DNA from: Mesaphorura yosii
Taxonomy: Eukaryota > Arthropoda > Collembola > Poduromorpha > Tullbergiidae
Length of the DNA stretch: 64,000 nt
Assembly: GCA_009869945.1 (NCBI GenBank)
Contig: WIXG01000209.1
Coordinates: 62,001 to 126,000 of the forward strand
Direction of reading: 5' to 3'
Shown here: positions 12,770 to 24,800 of the stretch, piece after piece
Position numbering within the stretch: position 1 is the stretch's first letter
How the letters are laid out: each line of letters begins with the position of its first letter
Translations under genes and position numbers: made by a program
The notes under the pieces: generated by a model
The model's database searches: none
Told to the model about the DNA's origin: nothing
The model's input: the letters and a program-made list of their open reading frames with translations, nothing else

Positions 12770-13497
12770 CATCTTACACCGTGCGTGCCAAAATTAGTTA
12801 CACAAGATACGGTAGAATGGACAAATCAATTCAATAAATCAATCATCAATTGAATTGTATTGGCTAATACTTGCCGCACTTACGGCTTCACTGCAAAGCA
12901 TAAAAATAACTATCGGTGGCGGGTTAGATACGTAACTTCTAATAGTAGTGGGCGCTGCTATTCTATTAAAACTGAAATCACAAGGTGGATTGAATAAATT
13001 GACCTTACCTATTATTGCAATGCTTATAAAATCATGCTTATATAGTCTAAGAGTAAAGTGCTTCATTGTCGTACAGTAAGAGCTTAAGTTCTACGTAGCA
13101 TTTAAGGTTTTAAGTGCAAAATGCACGGATTCTAACCACAACTTAAGTAATAGTAATAGTGACAATTAGCGGAGAAATCAGTGCACTCGCTTTGCTCAAA
13201 CAAGTAGTATTTTAAGTACAATTTGTTTTATGTAATCGAAATGTCAGGTCGTATTACTTAAATTAGTGCACGAATACAATTCTCGTATACAGTTGGTTAT
13301 TTTACCTTGCTTGTCTTGTCTACGCTCTAATTTATAGTGTACGCTAAATTACTATTACGCGATGTGAGAGTAAAATAATCGAAGAGAGTTTTAAGGTTAC
13401 GTCTTTGGTATCTATTTCGCATGCATTTGGATTGGCGTTGAAATGAATTCCAAGAACACTTTGAGCCTTTGCAGTATGCAGTGCGTGTTTCAGGAGT

Positions 13498-15843
13498 TCA
13501 ACTAAGTTGATAGTATTCGGGGGCATATTCGTGGCTCATTGTTGACAAAAAATTAAAATCCGACGAGTTTTCACCCGCACCGGAGTGGTGGTGATGGCTA
13601 ACATGCTGCTGATGTGGGTGATTGCTGCCGCCGTGGTGCGGATGGTGCTGCTGCTGGTGTTGGGACTGGTCAAAGTAACTCGCATAACTCTGCGGGTGCT
13701 GCTGATACTCATCAACGTCGTTTGCGGATGATCCAGCAGGTCCATATCCTCCCCCCGTCGTCGGTGTACCTGAATCATTAATAACGTAATCACACATTGT
13801 AGCAGAAGTATCAGAGCTATTTGGACGTGTGCAGTAGATAGCCTCACCAGTTGAATTCGTGCCAACTGAATTAAATTGAGTCGTGTTTGTTGATACTGCC
13901 GCTACTGCTCCGGAAGAACCGCCGCCGTAATAGCCTGCATGCTCAGCGACAGAAGAGTCAACAGACGCGTTCACAATGTAACCACCGCTGCTCGCCGACG
14001 CACTGGCATATGGCGGTGAAGCTGTGGTGGCGTTATTATGAGAAGGAGAGTTGTTGGAATAAAGCGCTCCTCCATGCTGCTGATGTCCATGATTTGCATA
14101 TTGGCTGGAGACAGGAAGATTCGAATTGGAAGTGATATAGTAAGTCGATGCAGAGTGAGCGTGAGGTTCACCGGGACCCGAGTCATGATGCTGTTGATGA
14201 TAGTTGCCGTAAGAATTGTAATGGGAGTAACCAGCAGGAGCACCACCAGGTACGATTGTGGTTGCGGTCGCCGCCTGTCCGTAGACCGACTCGCGTTCGT
14301 TCAATAAAATTATCGAGTCTGGTCCAGCAACTGCCACCGCCGCTCCGTACGGATGTTGTCCGATGCTGCTTTCTCCTCCTGCAGCACCGCCGCTGCTGCC
14401 GTACGCTAAAGAATTATAATTGTCCTGCTGGTAGCCGTGTTGTGGTTGTCCGGGACCGCCGTACGGCGATTGTGGCAGAGCGCTGCCGCCGCTGCTTGGG
14501 CAGTAGCCCACAGAATGCGGTGAACCAGAATGACTGTAGTATCTCGAAGTAGAGCCACCAGTAGCATTGCTCGCGTCCATGCACATTGCGCTCTTTAGAG
14601 AAGAGTGGTTCGACATTCTCTGGTCAGTGCTGGGAAATTGAAACCGACTCATTTGATTGTGGGTGCCGGGCTGAATTCGGTTATTGGGCACACCGCTACT
14701 GACGCCGTACTCACTGCCGCTGCTACTAATGTGACAAGAAGGCATTGCACTAAACATGCTGTTGCTGTTATTGGCAGTATTGCTGCTGTTGGCGTTCTTT
14801 TTCTTGTACGACTGCTTTGTATTCGTTGGTGCCGCCGTCCCTGTCGACATCAGAATCCCACCGCCGCTTAAACCTGAAATATTCTTACTATTATTTTTCC
14901 CGTAACTTGTGATTGAATGATTCAGCAGTGGAGATGGCGAACAGGTTGATAATGAAGCGCAAGATGTTATTGTAGTTGCGGAGCGTGAGTTTGTTATTTT
15001 CTCGAGCAATGGACTCTTGTGATCATTAAGATGGTCCATGTCCATCATCATAGAACCACAACCACCTGCGCCTTGAAGTTGCTGCTGCGGCATTTGGAGT
15101 TTTGGTACGTCAGACGGCGAGTGAACGAAAGATTTCTTGCTCGCCGCTGGACCTTTTCCTCGACCACGTGGACTGTTTCGTTGTGGTGGTGGTGTCGTTG
15201 GGATTGCATGTCCGTAAAACTCGTTCTTAATATTACTGTTTATATTAGCACTACCACTATAAAGATGAATGTCATTGGCCGCACTTGTCGTTGTCATTGT
15301 TAGTTCATTGTTGCTATTATTACAGCTTTGATTGTTGCTGGCATTTTTATTTTTGCCCGTCGTGGATTTGGTCGTTAACCCAAGACTTCCTTTGCTACTT
15401 TTGACAGTCGTTGGGGACTCCATTGTTGTGCCAGCACTCGTTCCGTTGGTGTCGCCATTATTCGAGTTGTTGTTATCTTTGAAGTACGAAGAATTGTTGT
15501 TATCCACCGTCGCAGCCGAGGATGAGGACGGCGACACACCGTTCAGAATAGTCACGGTCGATCCACCTGCTGCGTTTCCGGAGTTCATTGCAGCAAGCGT
15601 TGGTGTTGAACATCCGAACGGAGATGGAGGCGATGGCGTCATGAGATCACAACTCTGACAACTTTTCTTGTCATCGGGAGAGCCCAGGCCCAGGCCACCA
15701 CCGGAGCTGCAGGATTTGTCGCCGCATTTTGAGGAGGATTTCCCTTCTGAACCGCCTCCGTCTTTTCCGTCGCCGTCCTCTCCTGATTTTGTGATGGTCT
15801 GGCGCTTGTGTTTCATCCGACGATTTTGAAACCAGACTTTCAC
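13498..15843 (-). CDS. pb: pb coding exon 3: end of homeodomain and long C-terminal region
   Basis: The exon opens directly after an acceptor (aaacag) with [15 protein letters not shown], homeodomain positions 45 onward, and runs 781 codons to a TGA at 13498-13500. It starts in phase 0, matching exon 2. The tail contains many Gly/Ser/Asn blocks and a His/Gln-rich block near the end. The first codon is GTG (Val), an internal codon and not a start. Confidence 0.97.
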   Translation of the reverse strand: MKVWFQNRRMKHKRQTITKSGEDGDGKDGGGSEGKSSSKCGDKSCSSGGGLGLGSPDDKKSCQSCDLMTPSPPSPFGCSTPTLAAMNSGNAAGGSTVTILNGVSPSSSSAATVDNNNSSYFKDNNNSNNGDTNGTSAGTTMESPTTVKSSKGSLGLTTKSTTGKNKNASNNQSCNNSNNELTMTTTSAANDIHLYSGSANINSNIKNEFYGHAIPTTPPPQRNSPRGRGKGPAASKKSFVHSPSDVPKLQMPQQQLQGAGGCGSMMMDMDHLNDHKSPLLEKITNSRSATTITSCASLSTCSPSPLLNHSITSYGKNNSKNISGLSGGGILMSTGTAAPTNTKQSYKKKNANSSNTANNSNSMFSAMPSCHISSSGSEYGVSSGVPNNRIQPGTHNQMSRFQFPSTDQRMSNHSSLKSAMCMDASNATGGSTSRYYSHSGSPHSVGYCPSSGGSALPQSPYGGPGQPQHGYQQDNYNSLAYGSSGGAAGGESSIGQHPYGAAVAVAGPDSIILLNERESVYGQAATATTIVPGGAPAGYSHYNSYGNYHQQHHDSGPGEPHAHSASTYYITSNSNLPVSSQYANHGHQQHGGALYSNNSPSHNNATTASPPYASASASSGGYIVNASVDSSVAEHAGYYGGGSSGAVAAVSTNTTQFNSVGTNSTGEAIYCTRPNSSDTSATMCDYVINDSGTPTTGGGYGPAGSSANDVDEYQQHPQSYASYFDQSQHQQQHHPHHGGSNHPHQQHVSHHHHSGAGENSSDFNFLSTMSHEYAPEYYQLS

Positions 15844-18800
15844 CTGTTTAAAAGAAGAAACGCAAAATTTAAATCTTTCTCATTGATTGTGTTATGCGAC
15901 GGACTTTGTCCGTCGGCTTAAGTTATCGGCTTTTTCCTCAAAGTTTGATTACACAGAATTATTAGTATTGCGAATTTGACAAGAAATTGCCACTTTCTTG
16001 AAAATTACAACGAAAGTAGAATTCTAAGGTGTGGAGCATTTAAAGGTTGACCCGCTGGCCGATATCATGACCTCGTGATTAAAATAAGCACCTGACCTGT
16101 CTTTCCGTTAGATCCAAACTGGCAGCAATTTCAATTCTTCTTGGCCGACAAAGGTACTTGTTGAAATGGAATTCCTTCTCCAACTCGAGTAGTTGTGTGT
16201 TTGTGTATGCAGTGCGGAGTCTTCTTGGGAGTCCATCTGGGAAAATGATTCAAAAAGAAATATTCAAAAATAAATTGAAAAATACCAAATGACCAAATCT
16301 TTGCGTTGTGGATGTTGATTCTTGGACATAACCGAATTGTAGGGTTTTCTGAGTACAAATATTGCATTAGTCAAAATTACATTGCATGCGAGGCAACTCG
16401 CTCCTAATTTTTTTATTCTCGAAGCGGAATATAAAATAAGTCATCTTGTTTTGTAAAACAACTTACAACTAAGCAACTACTGCGAAACGAAATATCAAAC
16501 AGCTACGACATGTCGTCTCAGTTCGAACCGTACGAGAAGTAGGAATGATTGATGTCAGCCTTCCTTCTCGCTCTGACTCTACAACTTTGCATGCACCAAT
16601 TCACCATTTGTATACGAGCTTCATTTTTTTGCGTCTGTCTTTTGTATTAATGTTTTACATCAAACAGATTACTGGCATGCAAGCGCACATATGCCATTGC
16701 ATTGTACGAGTTCACTTTCACAATGTTGATATTAGCAGTAGAAAAATTACACGACAGCGACAGTCAAACTCATTTTTCACTCAAAACGAAATCTTCATTG
16801 AACCCACCCTGCGTGTGTAGCGCCATTAAGTGAGTGTGCAGCCGATATCTTTACCCAAAACTAATGTGTTGGGTGAACGCATTGGGCATGTTGTCCTTAC
16901 AATTTACAAAATTATCTTAGGATCATCGAAGACCTCATTCAACGTTTTTCTATCTCAATCACGTCGATTAGAATTGGAATTTGGAATACTTTGGCGAACG
17001 GCTGATGTGGCCTTGGTTTGACGTAAATGAGTGGCTGTGACATGAAGTCGCCAGCGTTCAGTACATGAGGCAGCTTTAGTATTTAGTGTCAGTGTTGTGT
17101 AAGCAAATGACCAAGATGCTATGCAGTAGCAACTTCTTGAAAGGGAAAGACAAAAGATGAGCATAAAGTGACACAACCCTTTTCATACATCATAAGCATC
17201 TTCGAAAGCCTTTATGTCTCTGGAAAACAAACAAGATTACTCACTCAAACTTGACTTTTCATCTCATCATCTCCGTCTTATGCGTAATAAAGTCTGAGAA
17301 TGACATAGACATGCAAGTTTGCAGTGAAAGAGAGTAAAGAGTAGCTCAGACTCAGGCTTGAGACAGTGAGGCGCAGCGGCGGCACTCTTTTGGGGCGTCT
17401 ACGATACGGTTTTCGACATGAACCTAAAATTCTAGACTAGATCACAGGCACAAGACGCTAGGCGTGTAATAAAAGTTCTAATAGATCATAAGACAAAGGC
17501 AATGATACTCAACTCGTCGCCGCCTGCAAGTTTGAGCCTTTCAAAAAGCCAGACTGCTCGTCTGACACTGAAAAATCTAAATAAATATTCAGTAAGTGGA
17601 TCAGCAGACGAAAGGAAGTGCTATGAGGTAGTCATCGACTGAGAATCCTGATTTTGACCTCGCGAACACGTGTATCTCACTTGCCCAAGTTGTCCACGAC
17701 TCATAGCACGAGTACAGCGAATTATGAAATGAGTCACTGTAAATTAACCGTCCCGTGAAGAAACCCAGCGCACAACTCAGACAATCAGACGATTATCGTC
17801 TCGAGCAACGTCTGCTGGTCCAATTCGAATTTCTGGGCAGAGAAAGCAGACAGCGGAGGCGGCTGCTTCTCTACGTTTGAGATTCCATAAACCACGCACA
17901 ACCAACACTCAAAAAAGTTGAGCTAGCTCACCTCAGCGCCCGAGTGCAAGACATAATGCGTTCTTGTATTCCACATCGCGAATCTTATTGTCAAGCTCTT
18001 ATGAATGCTTCTAGCAGCAACATAGAACACAATACAAGAACGGAGAGCTCCGAAATCCACCAGGCTTATCGATGAGGATTTCAGCATTTCACAATTTCAA
18101 AATATTATGCTTGGCCGAAGATTCTTCCTCTGCCTGAACAGAACACAGAGCACTGACAGGCTTCGATTTTGAAGCATTTTATGCTGGAAAGAAAAACCTG
18201 TCGCGTCCCAAACTATTCTTTCGTAAGATTTCACGCTTAGCTTTAGATTTCTCCTTAGCTGGTCTTATCGTACATTTTGCGCAGCCTCGTCATGAGGCAG
18301 AGAGCGGCTTTGGCCTTCAGAAGCCCACGAACTGTGTGTGTAGAAAATTGCGTCATGTTTTGTCCCCAAACTTTTGTCAGATTTCCTTACTCGTAATTTG
18401 TGACCCGAGAGTCACTTTCTCTCAAAATTCAGAAAACTGTCATTCTTCTTCTAGCGCTTGACAAGAATTCCTTTCTTTCCGTCGTCGTCCTCGTCTTCGA
18501 AGATTGAAACTCGGAGATAAGCTTTGGCAGCTGGAATTTTTGCAAGTCGAGGTTCAGTGTTCAATATTTCGATATAATTCTCTTGTGATGTCAAACGCAG
18601 AAAATGAAAATGGCATGCACGACTTGCATGGCAGAGATATCGGCTGGAGGAATTGGGCACTGTCAATTCAAATGCACTTTGAATGCATGAAAATGAACTA
18701 AATGTACCCGAAACTCAATGTCACCGCGGACGAATAGGAAAGGAGATCGACTGGTGAAATTGAAGCAGGATACGCTGACAAGTGACATGGCGGCAATGGT

Positions 18801-21800
18801 ATTGGCAAGGTAAAAAGAACATCAAGGGCTGACATTGTATTTACGTTGCAGACTACATTGCCTCAGAATACGCCAAACTCGAACCCTTTCAACGGCCCTA
18901 AACTTAAAGCAGTGCAAGAGGAATGGAGCCTACAAAGTTTGATTGACACCGAAATCTTTGCCGTGGTGCGCTTCCCAAAGCAGTGTACTCTCTGTGCTGG
19001 CTGCTACTGTCACTCTCTGCTTTTATCATCTGCGTGTCCTTCATTGTTATTCTAGCTTCTACCCATTGGCCTCCGCAGTTAACTGTCAGTCAGCATCCCA
19101 CGCCCAATTTTGCTTCAGAGCTTCAATTTTATGTCTCCATTCACTGTTATTGTGCTGTTCGAGCTTGCAGTACTCATGGACGAGGGTTAGCCAATGTAGT
19201 TAAGACATAAACACTTAATCCATTGTTTTAAGCACTACTGAATTTTATTTAAGAAAAACTATCCTATTAATAGCTCACTCGTGGTCGCACGCAGCCTCGT
19301 ACACGAAGATTACTCATTGCATCGGTATTTCAAGACTCTTTCATAATCATAATTTTGCACTGTGTCGCGTTGTTGAAACATTTTCGTCGTACTCACGTAC
19401 ATCAATAACATTGAACTTTCAGAAGCCAGAAAAATCTGACTTTGACAAGATGATACAGCGCACAGTGCAGCGCAGGTTCGGTTCGGCTAATGATTCCCGT
19501 GTCATTCATGGGCCGATAAGAATACACTACACGAAAAGGGGCAAACTTTGTGCTAGCATGTCTGACACGGACGCAAAGGAGCGCAAAGTAAATTAAGAAC
19601 AGTTTTTGTTGGACCGATTCCAAAATATTCAGCTTTCCTTCGTTTACATGTGCCTGCTTGTGCTCGTTTGCTTGTGACAGGAGCAGACCGCAGCGGAGCA
19701 TTGAGTGCAGGTTTTCATTACGCAGTGTCCATAAATTATAAAATCTTGATTTTTCTCAGAGTCAAGTCAAATTTTTGCTGCTTTTGCGGCGACCGTGGTC
19801 ACAAAGGGTAAGATAATCAGTCTTTTACTCATCGCCATCGTCATCGTCATGCGATCAAGTCTTGTGACGGAGATTAGATTTAAGGCATAAGTCCTTCGAA
19901 ATGCAGCATTACTGCGGCATGCAGAAATGTATCTTCCCACTCGTTCATTCACTCTCTGCCTTTGCCCTGTGCCAAATTTGAAAAGGAAATTCTGTCAAAT
20001 CAAAACGACGATATTAGCATCTTAAAATTCGTCATCTCTGCAACTGCGAAAAGTTGTCATTCTGTCAGTCAACTGTCTCGTGTGAAAAGATAAGAATTCT
20101 TTTATTTAAATTTGAAAACAAATGCCAAATGCCAATAATGTTGCTGCTCTTGTGATACTTTGGCTCCTACTCTGTGACGCTTCGACATCGACATCGGCAT
20201 GGCTCGCAATGTCGCGATGCAATTCGAGCATCTTTATAGGAATCAGCAGACGTTTGAATATGCCAAGAAGGAATTCGTCCTACGTAGGCAGGGCACAATT
20301 CTACCCAACTTCGGTATAGATCGAGGGCAGAATTTCATAAAACTCAGTTCATGAGAATTCATTTGCAAGTCGGGCACATCTTTGCAATTACCATTTGAAT
20401 GGACATTCGAAATGCCATTTCACTTGTCGCATCAGGGCGACAGAGCGAAAAGGCTCAAGTGTATGTATTATGACCTCGTTCTGGCCTTTTAACAAAAAGA
20501 ACTTGAGCATGGGCACGAGCAAGGAACAAGAATAAAATGAATTGTTCGAGCAAGAGAATAATACGACATACGCGACTTCTGCTGAATTTCATAAATTCCG
20601 CGATACACAAATATTCACAATCGCATTTGCACAACTGCTGCTGCTGAATGTCGTGTCGTTGTCATCTGGTTCCAAAGACTAAAGACGCTTTTTATTATGC
20701 ATTACGAGGCACCAGGATTATAACATGAATTCAACACTCTACCGAATTCGCTCAGTCCAAGACAACGAATTCTCAAGAAGGGGAGAGTGTGTGATTACCA
20801 GGACAGGGTAAGCAGTGGAAATTTATTTCACACAGGTCGTGCCCGTGGCTTGGTGGTGAGTGTCTGAGAAAGAAGGAAAGTGCGGTTGATGCATGAGACG
20901 ACCATGCAGGGCACTTGAGATTCAGGAGATGAGGTTGAGGTAACCGCTTAACCCCGGCGACCTGTGGATGTGCTGGTCAGGAAGCCCAGGCAAGTTCATT
21001 CAGCAGTTCAGCATCGCTGACCACAACATAAACGTTTAGATTATAGAACAGGCATTTCGGATGGTTTTATTGGTTGTGCAATCAAAATGTTCCAACTAAA
21101 GCGGACATATCTTCACCCCAGCACTATTTTCCCGATATCATATCACGATATTGGCTCCATTGGCTTGACGGTGACGGCAAATGACTTGACATAAATTCTT
21201 CTTTTGTCAACACAAAAGAAAACAAGTTCGGTTGTACGCTGTGTTCTTTGGTGCCCTGTGCTGCTGCTACGGATCGGGCAGTCAGTGGTGAATGGAGACG
21301 TCTGAGTGTCTGATGTGAGTGTGAGTTTCGACGTGCGTTGCTCATGTTTCGGCGAAAAGGGCTTCCACGAAGTAATACAACGTGAATCCTGTGCTGATAA
21401 CATGTCAATTCGCATTCACATAATACTACTGAATACATGAACGCTTTGTGAAGTGAAAAGCACCGTCACCTCGCCGCCAATGCCTCCTTAATCCATTCAT
21501 TTCATTCATCCATTGCCGCCGTCTTTACGTTGGATTTTGCATTTCATTCGCTTCCATTATTACCCACAGAACAGGAGCAGACTTTGACTTGCCATGCTGC
21601 TGCTGCTGTGATATGATACTATAAATAATATTATAATTTTATTGTGTGAAGAATTAAATAAAAAGGGCCCCGTTTTATGCCTACAATAATCGTAACAATA
21701 TTGTCGTGTCGCGCGTTGAATACAAATTGCCAGGCTAGGATGACTCGCTTGTTTTATTGATGTTTATATCATTGTTCAGCATGTCGTGGTCTCGCATTCA

Positions 21801-24800
21801 ATGCCCGGACGGACGAATTCGTTGAACACCTTCCCACTACGCCACCACAGCTCAGGACACGGAACGGCACGTTGCAAAGAATGGGCAGGGGCTTTTTATT
21901 TAGAGCTTGGTCATCTGACAAGTTGTCATGCGGCTACGGCTGAAGGCTGGCTGAACGCTGGGATTATGAATGGAGTGGAGATGAAAAGAACTGGGTTCCC
22001 TTCCTGAATTGTAATGACAAACACAAAACAGGTTGACTAATGAGATGATGCGCCACGCTTGAATCGGACAGATGAAGTTGTCAATGTCGTCTGAACGCAA
22101 CGTAAACGTTGCTTATAAAATGCGAAAATGGTACTACAATAAAAATACATGTAAAGATAGCTTCTGGTCGTGTCTCAATTAAAAATAAGAAACGGGAGAA
22201 TCAAGAAAACACAAATGAATCGCTCGACAGGCATGAAAGAACAAAATGTACTTCTGCAGCATGTAACAACTTCTTCTCAGCGTCCAGGTTTGGATAAAAA
22301 ATACCACACTCTCAACGCATAAGTATCGAAAGAGCAGCATTCAAAGGTGCCCGTGTCGGAGATAATGGAGAAACGATTGAATCGATCCATCCATCGTTTC
22401 ATCACCGAAAATCGTAAATTCAGAGCATGACGGAGCAGCAGCAGCAGCGCAAAACGCCACGAAACCTAGGGTTGATGCAGTCGGGAATTGTGTCGATAAG
22501 ATTTCGTGTGAAAAAGTACAAATTGTGAATTTGGCGAGCTGCAGCCGTGCCGCCGTGCACTGCATGACTGGGTAACGCTACCCCTGTGCTACCGCTACTC
22601 TCCGGGAGAGCAGAAATCAGCAGGGTTCGAAACCGCCACAGCCACGTCACGTCACTGCCGGTGGTGTGCAGTGCTTAAACAATAGAATCGGAATGCTGTT
22701 ACGGTGAATGGTTGTTTACTCGAGACTATAACATTCAATGCTGGCAAGCATCAAATAAGATCGAGCCTAAATTAATTTTTGAGTGCAAGCATCAGCGATC
22801 TGACGAGAAACCTGAAGCAAGCGATCTTATCAAAGACGTAGTGCTCTCAGCTCTCAAGAAGACTCACGCAGCTCGCCTCGCACAAGCAGAGGGAACGGCA
22901 AGTTGATCGACTTAGATTGACAGAACAGAAAAGCGAACAGGAACCGGAGAGAAAAACTTGGTAAAAATCTGCAAGTCTCATTCTTGCATTCTATTCTTTA
23001 AAAGTACAAAAAGAAGTGAACTGAATATTTTTTCTTTGTGAATTTGATTCTGTGCGAAAAGTGAGGCGAGGAGAGACAGCGTGGAGAGAAGAAAAGAAAG
23101 GGATCGCAATATTTTGGGAACACAAGATTTTTTCTCGGTCGGGCATCGCATCGCCGGGCGGACTTTGAATTCTAACTCTCATCAATCACTTGAGGCTTCA
23201 AGTCGAACTAAGTGCTCCATCCTTTCTGGTCTCCTCTCTCGGAGCTGACAACGGAAGAAAAGACAGACACGGCGAGCGAGAGGGTGAATCGGGCAGACGA
23301 CGACGAGCGATGGATAGATTGTTGAAGCCAGCAGTAGCAGACAACATGTGACGGTGATGCGATGCTCAACACTAAAATGAAATCCATGCGAATGTAAAGT
23401 GTCAATGTGGCTCAATTCTTGCGACCGAATGCTTTCAACTTTCACGCTTTTCGGGCGCGCACGATGCGATGTGATGTGATGAGAGCGAGAGAATATCTTG
23501 ATTGTGAAAGGACAAAAAGCTTACGTTAAAGGTGCGTTTCATTAATGGAGAATGAAGTGAAAGGAATCGTTCACTTTTTCAAACGCAGATAAACGGGCTT
23601 TGAAATTTTTAATAGGATTAAGTAGTCTTATGATTTGTGGACCACAATTAATACAATCGAAGGCTTTGAGTTCTTGTGATATAAATTCAAAGATTAGTTT
23701 CTTTAACTGGTGTTTGAAATTTTGTGTAAGGCAGCAGGCAACGAAATCTGTCGTACAACCCTCAATCGGTTCCTACCCGTTTCTGCGTTCTGCCACTTAT
23801 CTAATGGGAGAATAAAATATGAATATTCGGTCATACCTCAGAATTGACGCTCATTTCAAATTCATTCAAAAGCGGAAGGGTTCGAGCTTTCACGGACGGA
23901 CGGACTGCCCTGGCTGAAAAACGAAGGCCCAGTTTACGAAGGAAGAGCCATAAATTAAAGGGTAAAAAGCGGCTCGTTCGCATCGCACCGGCGAGATTTA
24001 TGGCATTTATGCCTCCACTTCCTCCATCAATGCTTTAAATGCCAATTTATTCATCGCACATTTTATGTTTATGAAAAGTGACACGACTCCAAACCCAAAA
24101 ATTCAATACAAACTAATAAATTCATCATAATGGCAATGGCAGCTCCGTCGCGTGTTACGTGAAACGAACGTTTGATTTTTTCTGATTTCTGTCCAGCGCT
24201 TGGCGCTCTTGCCTTTTGCTACTTTGCATTCCATTGAAATTAATCAAAACTAGCAAGGCACGACTTAATCCACTCGATTGCTGTTCAGTATTCAATGAAA
24301 ATGTCCGACTGAAAAATGCAGGCTTGTGAACTATGAATTGAATATTACCATCGCCATTTCGGTTCTGACATTGAAATATTTATGACCTGTCCAAATATTT
24401 TGAGAGAGGAGATTTCGAGGGCATTCATGTGTGGAGATTAAGTTATTGTTCCGCAAGAAACAGAACACGGAACAGCGTATAAAGAAAAGTGTGCAGTTTG
24501 TCTTCTTTACACGTGTTTTTGGGTTTGTATCGCGGCTGAGTTTAACTTTGAGAATGGAGTAACAAGGCCGGTTGCATCAAAGGATGGCCGACCAGACCAC
24601 TCACTGGACGCACGGCTGTCCAAAATAATGCCCATACTTTTAAACAAATTTTCGTGGTCTAAAAGAATTACCGACTGAGGCATACGCATACAGGCTCTAC
24701 GCCTAATCCTTTAACAATTCAAATCAATAGGTTGAGAACGTGACCGTCTAATTTAGCCAACGATTGACACGAATTTGTTTGACTGCTCGACTGCTGTCCT

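Noticed and set aside
12839..13066. Minus-strand ATG frame running into a gtaagg donor, downstream of pb
   Set aside because: The start lacks a convincing signal peptide, no acceptor exon fits, and it lies within the likely pb 3' untranslated region.
14038..15658. Several plus-strand frames of about 80-130 codons opposite pb exon 3
   Set aside because: They are shadows of the repetitive pb coding sequence on the other strand.
22555..22640. GGTTCGAAACC that resembles a tRNA T-loop box
   Set aside because: No matching A box or cloverleaf stems could be drawn upstream or downstream.
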